The notes beneath the pieces are model-generated. The model ran no database searches. It worked only from the letters and a program-made list of their open reading frames with translations, and had not been told where the DNA came from. Positions 17,535 through 26,395 of a DNA stretch of 64,000 bases are shown piece by piece (within the stretch, counting starts at the first letter, position 1; every line of letters begins with the position of its first letter). Source of the DNA: Candidatus Flexifilum breve (GTDB lineage Bacteria; Chloroflexota; Anaerolineae; Aggregatilineales; Phototrophicaceae); the NCBI GenBank assembly GCA_016717205.1, contig JADKGC010000002.1:1178001-1242000 (forward strand), written 5' to 3'. A program made the translations under genes and the position numbers.

Positions 17535-18140
17535 ATGACAAACCTACTCAGCATTCGCAAGTCCGGTCGCATCATCGAAGACCCGCCGTTCGCCAAGTTC
17601 CTGTTCGGCGATACCCGGCTCGCTCCGGTCTTCACCATCATCCGCGTGCTCATCGGTCTGAGCTGGCTGCAGTCGGGACTGGGCAAGTTCAGCAACCCGG
17701 CGTGGATGGAAACGGGCGCGGCGCTGCAAGGCTACTGGACGAACGCGGTCGCCATTCCGGAAACGGGCAAGCCTGCTATCGCGTTTGGCTGGTATCGTGA
17801 CTTCCTGCAGGGCATGCTGGACACGGGCGCCTATACCTGGTTCGCGAAGTTGATCGTGTTCGGTGAAATGCTGGTGGGTATCGGTCTGATCGTCGGCGCG
17901 TTCGTCGGCATCGCCGCCCTGTTCGCCGCCCTCATGAACTGGAACTTCATCATGGCCGGGTCGGCCAGCACGAATGGTCTGATGCTCATCGGCGCCATTA
18001 CGCTGGTCCTGGCGTGGAAGACCGCGGGTTACCTCGGTGCCGACTACTTCCTGCTCCCGCTGTTGGGCACGCCGTGGAGCCGCCGGAAGAAGCCTGTTGA
18101 AACGACTGAATTTTCTCCCGCCCCCGGTCTAGGTGACTAG
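17535..18140 (+). CDS. DoxX/DoxD-family membrane protein
   Basis: 201 residues from the ATG at 17535 with GAGGTG six bases before it; the upstream extension to 17379 is not supported. Helices include VFTIIRVLIGLSWLQSGLGK (~32-51), a family signature where the lysine is followed by F/W. LIVFGEMLVGIGLIVGAFVG (~112-131), ALFAALMNWNFIMAGSAS and LMLIGAITLVLAWKTAG follow. The ordering matches the DoxD-like/DoxX superfamily. In archaea the DoxD subunit belongs to thiosulfate:quinone oxidoreductase, but no DoxA partner is here, so the role is open. A strong terminator follows. Confidence 0.75.
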   Translation: MTNLLSIRKSGRIIEDPPFAKFLFGDTRLAPVFTIIRVLIGLSWLQSGLGKFSNPAWMETGAALQGYWTNAVAIPETGKPAIAFGWYRDFLQGMLDTGAYTWFAKLIVFGEMLVGIGLIVGAFVGIAALFAALMNWNFIMAGSASTNGLMLIGAITLVLAWKTAGYLGADYFLLPLLGTPWSRRKKPVETTEFSPAPGLGD

Positions 18141-18164
18141 GCGACAACCGGAGGGGAAGGCAGC

Positions 18165-18199
18165 AAAACGGGCGCTCACATGAGCGCCCGTTTTCATTT
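18165..18199 (+). terminator. Rho-independent terminator
   Basis: Perfect 13-bp stem AAAACGGGCGCTC / GAGCGCCCGTTTT with a 4-base loop (18165-18194), flanked by A and T runs, 25 bases after the DoxX stop. It would work in both directions. Confidence 0.85.
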
Positions 18200-18507
18200 G
18201 CGTTACCCGACCCTATCCCGAATACGTTCTTGTAGGGACGCGCAACGGCGAGTCCGCCGACCCCACCCCGAATTCAGGGTGGGGAGCCACCAGCGCTTGC
18301 CCAGCCGAATACGTCTTCGTAGGGACGCAATTCATTGCGTCCGCTGACGATGGAAAAGGCTTTAAGGGATGCTTTTTTAAACCCCCTCAAGTCTCACCCT
18401 ACAGATTCAGCCTGAAAATCCAGTATCGCCCGCTTAGATTTGGAGAAGGGACTTGTACACTGTGTTTGACTCCCCTCTCCTCTTTTCGGAGAGGGGTCGG
18501 GGGTGAG
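18200..18507. repeat. Composite intergenic repeats
   Basis: Gene-free. Contains GTAGGGACGCGCAACGGCG (18234), an AATTCAGGGTGGGGAG block, and GTAGGGACGCAATTCATTGC ending GTCCGCTG (18320-18345). A GGATGCTTTTTTAAACCCCC unit, an inverted relative of 30742-30766, and CTCTCCTCTTTTCGGAGAGG (18475 onward) follow. Confidence 0.5.
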
Positions 18508-18515
18508 GTCTAGAG

Positions 18516-19536
18516 TTACTTTGCTTCCCATTCGCGCTGAGCGTCCAGCGCGGGGAGCAGAATCGCTTCGAGGTCAGCCATGGTGTTGATGTGCACGAGC
18601 TTTTCACGCAGGGCCGCCGCACCGGGGACGCCAAAGTGGTACTTGGTGAGCTGACCGCGCAGTTCACGCACGGCGACCGCTTCGCGGAAGCGCGTATGTT
18701 CCAGCGTCAGGCGCGCATGCATGAGCGTCATTTCCATACGTTCGATGGGCGTGGGTTCGGGCAGCATTTCCCCAGTGCGCAGATAGTGCGCCACCTGCTT
18801 GAAGACCCACGGGCGACCGAGCGCGCCGCGTCCGATCATCACACCATCGCAGCCCGTCTCGGTGAACATGCGCGCGGCATCCTGCGGCGTGACCACGTCG
18901 CCGTTGCCGATCACCGGGACGCTGACCGCCTCTTTCACCTGCCGAATCACGTTCCAATCCGGTTCACCCGTGAAACCCTGCACGGCGAGGCGCGCATGCA
19001 CCGCAATCGCCTTGACGCCGACGCTTTCCGCCGCGCGCAAACTCGACCGCGGTGCGCGTGTTTTCGTCCCAACCAGCGCGAATCTTCACCGTGACCGGGA
19101 CTTTGACCGCCTTCACCACCGCATCAACCACGCGTGTCGCCGTGACCACATCGCGTAAGAGCGCCGCGCCCGCGCCACCCTTGGCGATCTTAGGTACCCA
19201 GCAGCCCATGTTGATATCGACCATCGCCGCGCCATCCTGTTCGACCATTTGCGCCGCGTCCGCCATGACGCCCGTATCGGCGCCGAATAACTGCACGGCG
19301 AACGGGTTTTCGTCCGGCTTCCAATCGAACATGGCATAGGAGCGCGGCACGCGGCGGCTGATCGCTTCGCTGCTGAGCAGTTCGGTGCACACCAGGCCGC
19401 AGTCGCCAAAATGGCGCACCATGCGGCGTAAACCCGCGTTGGTTTGCCCGGCCATCGGCGCGAGCGTGAGCGGCGTGTCGATCACCACGCCGCCGATCTG
19501 CATCGGTCGCAATTGGATTTGAGGGGTCGCTAACAT
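18516..19536 (-). CDS. dus: tRNA-dihydrouridine synthase (interrupted by one frameshift)
   Basis: The N-terminal part (19536 to about 19040) has the FMN-barrel entry TPLTLAPMAGQTNAGLR, the catalytic-cysteine region VDINMGCWVPKIAKGGAGAA and VPVTVKIRAGWDENT. The C-terminal part (another frame, about 19040 to 18516) has AIAVHARLAVQGFTGEPDW, VPVIGNGDV and DGVMIGRGALGRPWVFKQ. The two halves join as EFARAAESVGVKAIAVHA if two bases (GC) are restored in the GCGCGC run at 19031-19039. The repaired length (~340) is normal for Dus, which reduces uridines in tRNA using FMN. Whether the indel is real or an assembly error cannot be told. Confidence 0.88.
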
Positions 19537-19642
19537 TCGTCTCGTTACATGTACTCTACGGAAATCCCATTATTGTGGATTCGCCGGGGGGTGTCAATCG
19601 CGGATCAACCCACCGGAGTTGATCGGCATAGCTGCTCAAATC

Positions 19643-20155
19643 CTACAGAGATTCCGCGGAGAGGAGCGCCTTCGACGCGGCGGCGCGATAGAGCGTGTAG
19701 CGCTGGCCTTCCTCGAAGGCGTTGAACACGACCTTGCTCACGTTGACGTCACCGCCGTCACCTACGCGGATCACATAGCTGGTGGCGCGCCCGGAGGCGA
19801 CCCGCACCACGCGCTTGACCGCACCGCTCGTCGCGATCACGCTGCCCACGCGCAGATCACCGCTCAGGCGCAGGTAGCTTTGCGCGCCCACCCCGACGAT
19901 CACCGCGTTGATGACCGTGATCGCCATGCCGACGAACGTCAGCGCGCCGGAGTCATTGCGCTGACCGAGGAACAGCAGCGTCGTCGCCACGAACATGAGC
20001 ACAATCACGAGGATGATGCTCACGGTCAACTGCCGCCGCCAGTTCTTCCGCAAACGGGCGGCCTGCCCCGTGCTGAGCGAACCCGCGCGGTTCGCCGCCA
20101 AATCGTCGGCGTTGAAGCCGAGCGCCGTCATTAAGTCAGGTGCTTGCAGACTCAC
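19643..20155 (-). CDS. Two-TM membrane protein, window paralog family, copy 5
   Basis: 170 residues from a GTG at 20155, two bases after the stop of the upstream hydrolase gene, so the two are probably translationally coupled. N-terminal motif LGFNADDLAANRAGSLSTGQ (~11-30), helices at ~41-63 and ~72-92, and the closing block YTLYRAAASKALLSAESL match the family. The middle lacks the FLAFKNG motif of copies 1-3 and reads VFNAFEEGQRYTLYR instead. Function unknown. Confidence 0.7.
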   Translation of the reverse strand: MSLQAPDLMTALGFNADDLAANRAGSLSTGQAARLRKNWRRQLTVSIILVIVLMFVATTLLFLGQRNDSGALTFVGMAITVINAVIVGVGAQSYLRLSGDLRVGSVIATSGAVKRVVRVASGRATSYVIRVGDGGDVNVSKVVFNAFEEGQRYTLYRAAASKALLSAESL

Positions 20156-20157
20156 AG

Positions 20158-21141
20158 TTACCCCTGTTCAAACCGCCATGCTGCGCCGTCCGTTTGCTGG
20201 ACAGCGCCAATACCAACCAGATATTCGAGGTGTGCCAGCGTTTCGACCAGCGCGAAACGCATCTCATGCGCGGACAGCCGCTCAAAGTTGAACAGCGCGC
20301 GCGCCACATCAAACGCGACCGCACCGCCTTTGACCGCGTCCAGCGTCTTGGCGAGACGTTCGTCGTGGTGGTGCAGTAATTCGCCGATGCGCCCGCCCCA
20401 ATCCGTGATGAGCGCTTTGTGTCCCGGCAGCGCCAGCTTGACATCGAGATGCTGAAGCGCGCGCAGCGACCCCATAAAGCGCCCGAGCGGCTGTGGCTCG
20501 GTATCCACCCATAAGCCGATGTTCGGCGTGATTTTCATGAGCACGTGATCGCCGGAGAGCATGAGCTTGTCGGCTTCATCATAGAACATGATCAGGCCGT
20601 CGCTGTGTCCCGGCGCGTGGATCGCTTTGAAGTCGCGCCCACCCATGCGCACCGTCGAACCATAGGCGATGTGTTCAATGTGCTTGGGGTGCGGGAAGGT
20701 CATCTGGCGCGTGGACTCGATGCCTTCGTTCACGAGATTGATGATCTCCTGCGGGACGCCGCCTTTATGCATTTGCGCATCGATCAAGGCATAGCGCGGG
20801 TCGGCGTACACCCACGTCACGAGCGCGCTTTCGGCTTCGCGGGCGCTCATGCGGACGGGCGCGCCGGTCAGCGCCTGAAACCAGCCCGCCATGCCGTAGT
20901 GATCCGGGTGCATGTGCGTCAGCACGATCTGCGTGATGTCCCCCGGCTCGATGTGCAGCGCGTCGAACGCCGCCCGCCAGATCGCTTCGGCGTCGGGGCG
21001 ATGCAACCCGGTATCGACGACCGTCCAGCGACCCGCGTCTTCCAACAGGTAGCAGTTGACGATGCGCAGCGCAAACGGCAGCGGAATTTGCACCTGATAA
21101 ATGCCTGCGGCAACCTGCGTCACCGCCTCGGGCAGTTGCAT
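20158..21141 (-). CDS. Metallo-beta-lactamase-fold hydrolase
   Basis: 327 residues from the ATG at 21141 with AGAGGTGG five bases upstream. The dinuclear metal site is visible: VLTHMHPDHYGMAGW (~89-103), the bridging region FKAIHAPGHSDGLIMFYD and MLSGDHVLM, then LPGHKALI. The C-terminal ~70 residues are helical (HHHDERLAKTLDAVKG, AHEMRFALVETLAHLEYL). This resembles the winged-helix-like tail of glyoxalase/LACTB2-like members. It likely hydrolyses a thioester or ester in the cytoplasm. It heads a two-gene unit with a two-TM paralog. Confidence 0.85.
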   Translation of the reverse strand: MQLPEAVTQVAAGIYQVQIPLPFALRIVNCYLLEDAGRWTVVDTGLHRPDAEAIWRAAFDALHIEPGDITQIVLTHMHPDHYGMAGWFQALTGAPVRMSAREAESALVTWVYADPRYALIDAQMHKGGVPQEIINLVNEGIESTRQMTFPHPKHIEHIAYGSTVRMGGRDFKAIHAPGHSDGLIMFYDEADKLMLSGDHVLMKITPNIGLWVDTEPQPLGRFMGSLRALQHLDVKLALPGHKALITDWGGRIGELLHHHDERLAKTLDAVKGGAVAFDVARALFNFERLSAHEMRFALVETLAHLEYLVGIGAVQQTDGAAWRFEQG

Positions 21142-21249
21142 AGACCACCTCTTTGAACCTACCCCAAGAAAGTGGGGGGAAGTGCGCCAATTCTAATTGA
21201 GTTTTGAACAAAATGCGCCCTTTTACGCATATAGGGATAGAGCAAGTTG

Positions 21250-21483
21250 ATGGAGACAGAAAAGATGCTGCAAACCGAGCGAGACATGCTCCTGCTGGAA
21301 CAGCGCAAGCAAGAACTGCTGCGTAAGGCGCGGATACAACAGCTTTTCAAGGAGATCGAACGCGAAACGATGGGCGATCGCCTGCTGAACTTACTCGCGG
21401 ATTTGATGATTAACGGCGGACAGCGGTTGAAGGCACGCGCCAAGGGCGGTCAGCTCACGGTGCGCCGCGCGTATAAACCTTAG
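21250..21483 (+). CDS. Small coiled-coil protein of unknown function
   Basis: 77 residues from the ATG at 21250; a TTG at 21247 is an alternative. The sequence is a continuous charged helix, from MLQTERDMLLLEQRKQEL to RKARIQQLFKEIERETMG, followed by a short basic tail ending RRAYKP. It is Glu/Arg/Leu-rich with coiled-coil heptad character and has no signal or membrane segment. It stands alone between repeats and is divergent from the hydrolase. No family recognised. Confidence 0.5.
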   Translation: METEKMLQTERDMLLLEQRKQELLRKARIQQLFKEIERETMGDRLLNLLADLMINGGQRLKARAKGGQLTVRRAYKP

Positions 21484-21608
21484 CTAACGAGCGGGCGCGA
21501 TCACCCGTGCCCGATATGCGTCACTTGTCGTAGTTCGTCCACCGTCGAGGCGGCCATCTGGTCGCCTCGACGCTTGTTCGCTAATCGGCGTGTCCCTCAC
21601 CACCTACC

Positions 21609-21772
21609 CTAACAGCAGTCGGTTTTCAATTGTAGGGACGAGGCATGCCTCGTCCTCCTTTACCAAAACTGCCGTCGCCCTATTTGCTAAATGCATTCCT
21701 TTTGTGCTCACGAAAGACAGGCTTTTTGTCCAATTCAGAGAAAAGATAGGACGAGGCATACCTCGTCCCTAC
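21609..21772. repeat. MITE-like element, copy B
   Basis: Reverse orientation relative to copies A and C. Palindromic ends are at 21632-21655 (GTAGGGACGAGGCATGCC then TCGTCC) and 21748-21772. The interior GGCTTTTTGTCCAATTC is the complement of the segment in copies A and C. A weakened outer end CTAACAGCAGTCGGTTTT lies at 21609; the other outer end is not recognisable. The rest of 21484-21861 holds a GTCGAGGCG/CGCCTCGAC hairpin (21544-21572) and no gene. Confidence 0.6.
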
Positions 21773-21861
21773 TTATCCCTGATACGGGGCGGGGTGGGGT
21801 GGAAAAAGGCTGACCTCGGTGGCTGAGCTGCCCCATGTGAAGCTAACCGAGCCTTCTGCAC

Positions 21862-23118
21862 TTACTCGACGGCCTGCACTTCGCCATAGTGTTCCAGTTG
21901 CCGCACTGTCGACCGGGAGACCCACACGGCGATCCCCAGAATGCCGAACCCCGCCAGCCACAATACGGGCTGCGCGCCGACGCTCGCCGCTACCGTCCCC
22001 GCGACCAGCGCGCCGACTGGAGCGATCCCCTGCGCCAGAAAGCCGAACGTCGCGTTCGTGCGCCCGAGCAGGCGATCCGGCACGATGATCTGCCGCAGCG
22101 ACGTGTCGTTGATGAAGAAGATCAAGATCGCGCCATCGCCGATGATTTGCGCAACGATCATGACGACTGGCGCCAACGTCCCGGCATACACCGCCAGCGG
22201 AATCAGCAGATTGTTGAGGCCGCTGATGAGCAGCATCACCGTGATAGTGCGCCCCAAGCCGAGTCGTTTCTGCACACGGTCGGCCAGCAGCGAGCCGATC
22301 AATGCGCCGATGCCGCCCGCGCTCACCACGAGGCCGAGCACGGCAGGCGTCATACCCAGATCGCGAATGGCGTAGATGTCATACAACGCGCCGTAGAAGT
22401 TGCCGAAGAATGTCCGCACGCCCACGCTGATGATCAGCACGCGCAAAATGGGATTTCCCGCGATCACCGCCAAGCCTTCGCGGATCTCGGTCAGCGCGGA
22501 GCTGCCCGCCGGACGTTCCGCACGCGGCGGTTCGGGCTGGCGGATGAGCAGAAAGCTGATGCTCGAAAACAGGTAGGAGATCGCGTCGAAGACTACCGAG
22601 AGCGGCGCGCTGATCCACTGGATGAGCAGCCCCGCGACCGATGGCCCGCCGATTTCGGCCAGCGACTCGGTCGTCGCTAATTTGCTGTTGCCTTCAACCA
22701 GATCGGCGCGGTTGATGAGCGAGGGCAGATAGGCGTGATAGGCCGTGTAGAAGATGAGGCTCATGATGCCTTGCAGCGGCACGACGATGTACAGCAGCGC
22801 CATACTGAGCGTCCCGGTCAGCGCCGTGATCGGGATGCTTAACAGCAGCAGCAAACGTCCGAGATCCATGGCGATCATCACCGGGCGGCGCGGCAGGCGA
22901 TCTACCCACACGCCCGCGAACAAGCCGAACAGGAGCACGGGCGCGGAGCCGAGCGCGGTCAGCACACCCATTTGCGCGGGCGATGCGCCGAGCAGAATGA
23001 CGGCGATCAAGGGGATGGCAGTGCGCGAGATGCGCGTGCCGAATTCGGAGATCGATTGACCGACCCACAACTTGAGGAAATCCGGGTGACGCCACAACCC
23101 GGTCAACAGACGATTCAT
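21862..23118 (-). CDS. MFS transporter (MFS_3 / EntS-like exporter)
   Basis: 418 residues from the ATG at 23118; the longer frame from 23169 adds a Cys-rich leader with no support. The start NRLLTGLWRHPDFLKLWVGQ followed by SISEFGTRIS is the typical N-terminus of the 12-TM MFS_3 group of drug/siderophore exporters. Loop 2-3 reads FGLFAGVWVDRLPRRPVM, and loop 8-9 reads IGSLLADRVQKRLGLGRT. It should export a small molecule by proton antiport. The substrate cannot be inferred from context. Confidence 0.85.
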   Translation of the reverse strand: MNRLLTGLWRHPDFLKLWVGQSISEFGTRISRTAIPLIAVILLGASPAQMGVLTALGSAPVLLFGLFAGVWVDRLPRRPVMIAMDLGRLLLLLSIPITALTGTLSMALLYIVVPLQGIMSLIFYTAYHAYLPSLINRADLVEGNSKLATTESLAEIGGPSVAGLLIQWISAPLSVVFDAISYLFSSISFLLIRQPEPPRAERPAGSSALTEIREGLAVIAGNPILRVLIISVGVRTFFGNFYGALYDIYAIRDLGMTPAVLGLVVSAGGIGALIGSLLADRVQKRLGLGRTITVMLLISGLNNLLIPLAVYAGTLAPVVMIVAQIIGDGAILIFFINDTSLRQIIVPDRLLGRTNATFGFLAQGIAPVGALVAGTVAASVGAQPVLWLAGFGILGIAVWVSRSTVRQLEHYGEVQAVE

Positions 23119-23277
23119 GTGGAAAACACTCCATGAGCAGTACAACTGTAAGCAGGAAACGCGAAACAAGCCTCAACGGACAGTCCGTGACGCTTCTCCG
23201 GTCGAGAACATCCCTATCTGCTTACAAGCTGACGATCGCGCTCATGGCAAACCCCATTTCCCAGATGCTTGATGAAT

Positions 23278-23363
23278 CGAACCTCACCCCTAAATCCCCT
23301 CTCCCAAGGGCGAGGGGACTTGTTCCCCCTCTCCGCTCGGAGAGGGGGCTAGGGGGTGAGGTT
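23278..23363. repeat. Common intergenic GC-rich repeat
   Basis: CCTCACCCCTAAATCCCCTC, then GGGCGAGGGGACTTG and CTCTCCGCTCGGAGAGG, closing with GGGGGTGAGG. It is an inverted CCTCACCCC ... GGGGTGAGG unit. The gap 23119-23453 otherwise shows no gene. Confidence 0.55.
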
Positions 23364-23453
23364 GTCCTTACCATCTGTCTGCGCAGCAGTATAGGCGTGA
23401 CTCGCGAAAAAGGTCAATGGGGTGCTATAGTCTGCACGATTCAGGAGAGGTCT

Positions 23454-24086
23454 ATGTCGATTCCTCAATGGTTAGATTGGGCGCAGCGCCTACAATCGAT
23501 TGCGCAGACCGGGCTGCACTACGATGCGCAACCGTTCGACCGCTTGCGCTACGAAGATGTGATGCAGATCGCGGCGGAGATGCTGGCGGCGGGCAGCGAC
23601 ACCGCCGTGGATGAAATCAAGCCTTTGCTGCGGATCGATAAGGGGCATACCACCCCGAAGATCGATGTGCGCGGCGTCGTGTTCCAAGACGATAAAATCC
23701 TGCTGGTGCAGGAAAAGCTGGATAACTACCGCTGGACACTGCCCGGCGGTTGGGCGGATATTGGCGAGAGCGCGGGCGTCTCCGTCGCGCGCGAAATCTA
23801 CGAAGAGACGGGCTATCACGCGCGCGCCGTCAAGCTGCTGGCGCTGTATGATCGCAACCTACACGCACACTCGCCCTACCAGTTCCATGCTTACAAAGCG
23901 TTTTTCCGGTGCGAACTCCTCAGCGACCTGCGCGAGCCGGATCCGCGCAATGTGGAGACGGGCGAGGTCGGCTTCTTTGGCGAAGACGAACTGCCGGAAC
24001 TTTCGACGGCGCGCGTCACCGCCGACCAGATCAGCCGGTTTTTCGCGCACTTACGCCAACCCGAGTTACCCACGGATTTTGATTGA
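23454..24086 (+). CDS. NUDIX hydrolase with an N-terminal Nudix_N_2 domain
   Basis: 210 residues from the ATG at 23454, which has a strong AGGAGAGG five bases upstream. Residues ~1-62 match the helical N-terminal domain of ADP-ribose-pyrophosphatase-like proteins (PQWLDWAQRLQSIAQTGLHY). The Nudix box GGWADIGESAGVSVAREIYE followed by ETG fits GX5EX7REUXEEXGU at ~102-124. These enzymes hydrolyse nucleoside diphosphates linked to other moieties. One base separates its stop from the GNAT gene, so they are cotranscribed. Confidence 0.88.
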   Translation: MSIPQWLDWAQRLQSIAQTGLHYDAQPFDRLRYEDVMQIAAEMLAAGSDTAVDEIKPLLRIDKGHTTPKIDVRGVVFQDDKILLVQEKLDNYRWTLPGGWADIGESAGVSVAREIYEETGYHARAVKLLALYDRNLHAHSPYQFHAYKAFFRCELLSDLREPDPRNVETGEVGFFGEDELPELSTARVTADQISRFFAHLRQPELPTDFD

Positions 24087-24087
24087 G

Positions 24088-24564
24088 ATGATCACGATTA
24101 CGGATGCAGCTCTTGATCAGGCGTCCATCGTTCACCGCATCATGCTCGACGCCTTTGAGGAATATCGGGGCGTGCTCGAACCGCCCTCCGGCGCGCACAT
24201 CGAAACTGTCGAAGATGTCATCAACGAAATGCAGTACGGCGGCGCGGTGATCGCGTGGCTGGATGGTGAAGCGATTGGCTCCGGGCGCTGGCGCATCGAA
24301 CCGGAAGGCTACCTGTACATCGGGCGCGTGTCGGTGCTGCCCGCCTTTCGCGGACGCGGCGCGGCGCGCGCTATGCTCGAGCATATGGAGCAGATCGCCC
24401 GCCAGCGCGGGATCACGCGGCTGCGGCTCGTCGTGCGCATGCTGCTCCCGCAAAACATCGAGATGTACCGTAAGCAGGGCTACGAAGTCGCGGAGATCGT
24501 CAAACATCCGCGCGGCAACACCGAAGTCGTGTATATGGAAAAGCAGCTAACGAACAGCGATTAG
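24088..24564 (+). CDS. GNAT-family N-acetyltransferase
   Basis: 158 residues from the ATG at 24088. The acetyl-CoA site is visible as IGRVSVLPAFRGRGAARAML (~78-97), preceded by the beta-4 strand YLYIGRV. The sequence continues with ITRLRLVVRM and NIEMYRKQGYEV, the usual motif B of GNATs. It follows the NUDIX gene by one base. The acceptor substrate is unknown. Confidence 0.88.
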   Translation: MITITDAALDQASIVHRIMLDAFEEYRGVLEPPSGAHIETVEDVINEMQYGGAVIAWLDGEAIGSGRWRIEPEGYLYIGRVSVLPAFRGRGAARAMLEHMEQIARQRGITRLRLVVRMLLPQNIEMYRKQGYEVAEIVKHPRGNTEVVYMEKQLTNSD

Positions 24565-24617
24565 CCGTTAGCTTTTAGCTTATAGCTAACGGCTAAGAGC
24601 TAACGGCCAATGGCTCA
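24561..24617. repeat. Degenerate 7-bp tandem repeat
   Basis: Reads in 7-base steps: ttagccg, ttagctt, ttagctt, atagcta, acggcta, agagcta, acggcca. The second half is roughly the complement of the first, so it also folds. It begins at the GNAT stop codon and ends ~20 bases before the next gene. Similar heptad arrays occur at 39551-39660, 41472-41531 and 61096-61174. Confidence 0.7.
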
Positions 24618-24638
24618 TACGTACGTAGAAAGATTACT

Positions 24639-25451
24639 ATGAGATTTGCCCTTCAAGAGACGGCGCTCTCCGGTGGGAGCGTGGCGGAGAGGTTCCAACA
24701 GGCGAAGGCGCTTGGCTTTGACGGCGTCGAGGTGTGGTCACGCGGCCTCAGCACGCGTATGGACGAACTCGTCGAGGCGATGATCGCGGCGGAGCTGCCG
24801 ATCTCCGCGGTCTACTTGCAAGGGGAACACGCGATCCTCGCGCCGGACGAAGCCGAGCGCGAACGCGGTTTACAGGAAATCCGCGAGGCGATCTGCTGCG
24901 CGGCGGATGTGGGCGCGTCCGGCGTGATCTGCATGCCGGGGGATGGCACGACCGCCATCCCGGATCTGTCGCCGTACATGACCGCTTACGAGCTGGCGAC
25001 CGGGTTGTTCTACACGCATATGCGCACGCTCGAAGATTATTCGATGGCGATGGGCGTCAAGTTCTACATTCAACCCGTCAGCCGCCACGCGACGCGCTTG
25101 ATCCGGCGGCTCGACCAGGCAGCGGATATCCTGCACCGTCTGCACGATCACCCGAACGTGTACCTTGCAGCGGATACCGCGCACATGGCACTCGAAGAGA
25201 GCCATTTGACAGAAGCACTCACAGTGCACGCCGGGATGCTCGGCTACCTGCACGCGGCGGACTCCGAGCGGCGGCTGCCGGGGCAGGGCTCGCTCGACTT
25301 CGCGGCGGTCGGCGCGGCACTTCAAGCAATCCACTATGACGGCTGGGTCACGCTGGGCGGCGGCGAACCGTACATGTCCACCACGCCCGCGGCGTATCCC
25401 CTGGATGATCTCGCTCACAGTCTCGCTTATTTACGTCAACGAGGATGGTGA
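24639..25451 (+). CDS. Sugar phosphate isomerase/epimerase, TIM barrel (IolI/IolE-like)
   Basis: 270 residues. Typical AP_endonuc_2/xylose-isomerase-like barrel: MRFALQETALSGGSVAERFQ, GFDGVEVWSRG, metal-site regions GVICMPGD, KFYIQPVSRH, VYLAADTAHM, YLHAADSERRLPGQGSLDF and GWVTLGGGEPYM. The gene ends three bases before iolB, which points to inositol catabolism. A role as inosose isomerase or dehydratase is therefore likely, but sequence alone does not separate IolI from IolE or other family members. Confidence 0.75.
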   Translation: MRFALQETALSGGSVAERFQQAKALGFDGVEVWSRGLSTRMDELVEAMIAAELPISAVYLQGEHAILAPDEAERERGLQEIREAICCAADVGASGVICMPGDGTTAIPDLSPYMTAYELATGLFYTHMRTLEDYSMAMGVKFYIQPVSRHATRLIRRLDQAADILHRLHDHPNVYLAADTAHMALEESHLTEALTVHAGMLGYLHAADSERRLPGQGSLDFAAVGAALQAIHYDGWVTLGGGEPYMSTTPAAYPLDDLAHSLAYLRQRGW

Positions 25452-25454
25452 ACC

Positions 25455-26342
25455 ATGCATTACACGGCTGAAAACCTGCTGATTCGCTCCGATGATGACG
25501 GCGACACGGGCGTGTTCGCACACGTCACGCCGCAGCGCGCCGAATGGCAGTATCTGCACATGACGGCGCGCCGCCTGAACAAGGGCATGACCTACAAGGG
25601 CAGCACCAGCGAGTACGAATTCGTGCATGTCATCCTCGGCGGCGTGTGCAGCATCAAAACGAGTGCGGGCACTTTCGAGCGTGTAGGGCGGCGGCCTAAC
25701 GTGTTTTCGGGCATGCCCTACGCGCTGTATCTCTCGCGCAACACCGACTTTGAAATCACCGCGCTGACGGACGGCTTCGAAGTGGCGTCGTGCTGGGTGG
25801 AAACCGACGAGGATCACCCGGCGCGGCTGATCACGCCCGCCGACAGCGCCATCGAACTGCGCGGCGGCGACAACGCCTCCCGCCAGATCAACAGCATCAT
25901 CCCACCGGGCTTCGACTGCCAGCGCTTGGTGTGCGTCGAGGTGTATACGCCCGGTGGCAACTGGTCGAGCTACCCACCGCACAAACACGATGTGCACCGC
26001 GTCGATGCAGCGGGCAAGGTGCTGGAAGCCGATCTCGAAGAGATTTACTTCTACAAGCTGGATAAGCCGGAAGGTTACGCGTATCAGCGCGTATACACGG
26101 ACAACCGCAGCATCGACGCGGTGATGATGGCGCAGAATCATGACGCGGTGCTCGTGCCCGAAGGCTATCACCCGGTGGTCAGCGCGCACGGTTACACGAC
26201 CTACTATCTGAACTTCCTCGCGGGGTCGGCGCAGTCGCTGGCCAACAGCGATGATCCAGCGTATGCCTGGGTCAAAGCGCAGTGGCAGGGGATCGATCCG
26301 CGCCTGCCCATTGTGTCGCCGGAGATGGAAAAAGAAGCGTAG
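25455..26342 (+). CDS. iolB: 5-deoxy-glucuronate isomerase
   Basis: 295 residues. The bicupin IolB/KduI family is recognisable from YEFVHVILGGVCSIKTSAG in the first cupin, and from WSSYPPHKHDVHR and EADLEEIYFYKLDKPEGYAY in the second. ALVPEGYHPVVSAHGYTTYY-like sequence appears near residue 235 (here VLVPEGYHPVVSAHGYTTYY). The PPHKHD histidines are the metal ligands. The enzyme converts 5-deoxy-glucuronate to 5-dehydro-2-deoxy-gluconate in the cytoplasm. It is directly coupled to the preceding isomerase gene; the other iol genes are not in the window. Confidence 0.88.
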   Translation: MHYTAENLLIRSDDDGDTGVFAHVTPQRAEWQYLHMTARRLNKGMTYKGSTSEYEFVHVILGGVCSIKTSAGTFERVGRRPNVFSGMPYALYLSRNTDFEITALTDGFEVASCWVETDEDHPARLITPADSAIELRGGDNASRQINSIIPPGFDCQRLVCVEVYTPGGNWSSYPPHKHDVHRVDAAGKVLEADLEEIYFYKLDKPEGYAYQRVYTDNRSIDAVMMAQNHDAVLVPEGYHPVVSAHGYTTYYLNFLAGSAQSLANSDDPAYAWVKAQWQGIDPRLPIVSPEMEKEA

Positions 26343-26367
26343 CCGCAGCGAACACAGAGGAAACACA

Positions 26368-26395
26368 CAGGCCGAGCGATTGCTCGGCCTGTTTT
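26368..26395. terminator. Rho-independent terminator after iolB
   Basis: Perfect 10-bp stem CAGGCCGAGC (26368-26377) / GCTCGGCCTG (26382-26391) with a 4-base loop, followed by TTTTATG on the plus strand. It sits between convergent genes. Confidence 0.85.
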
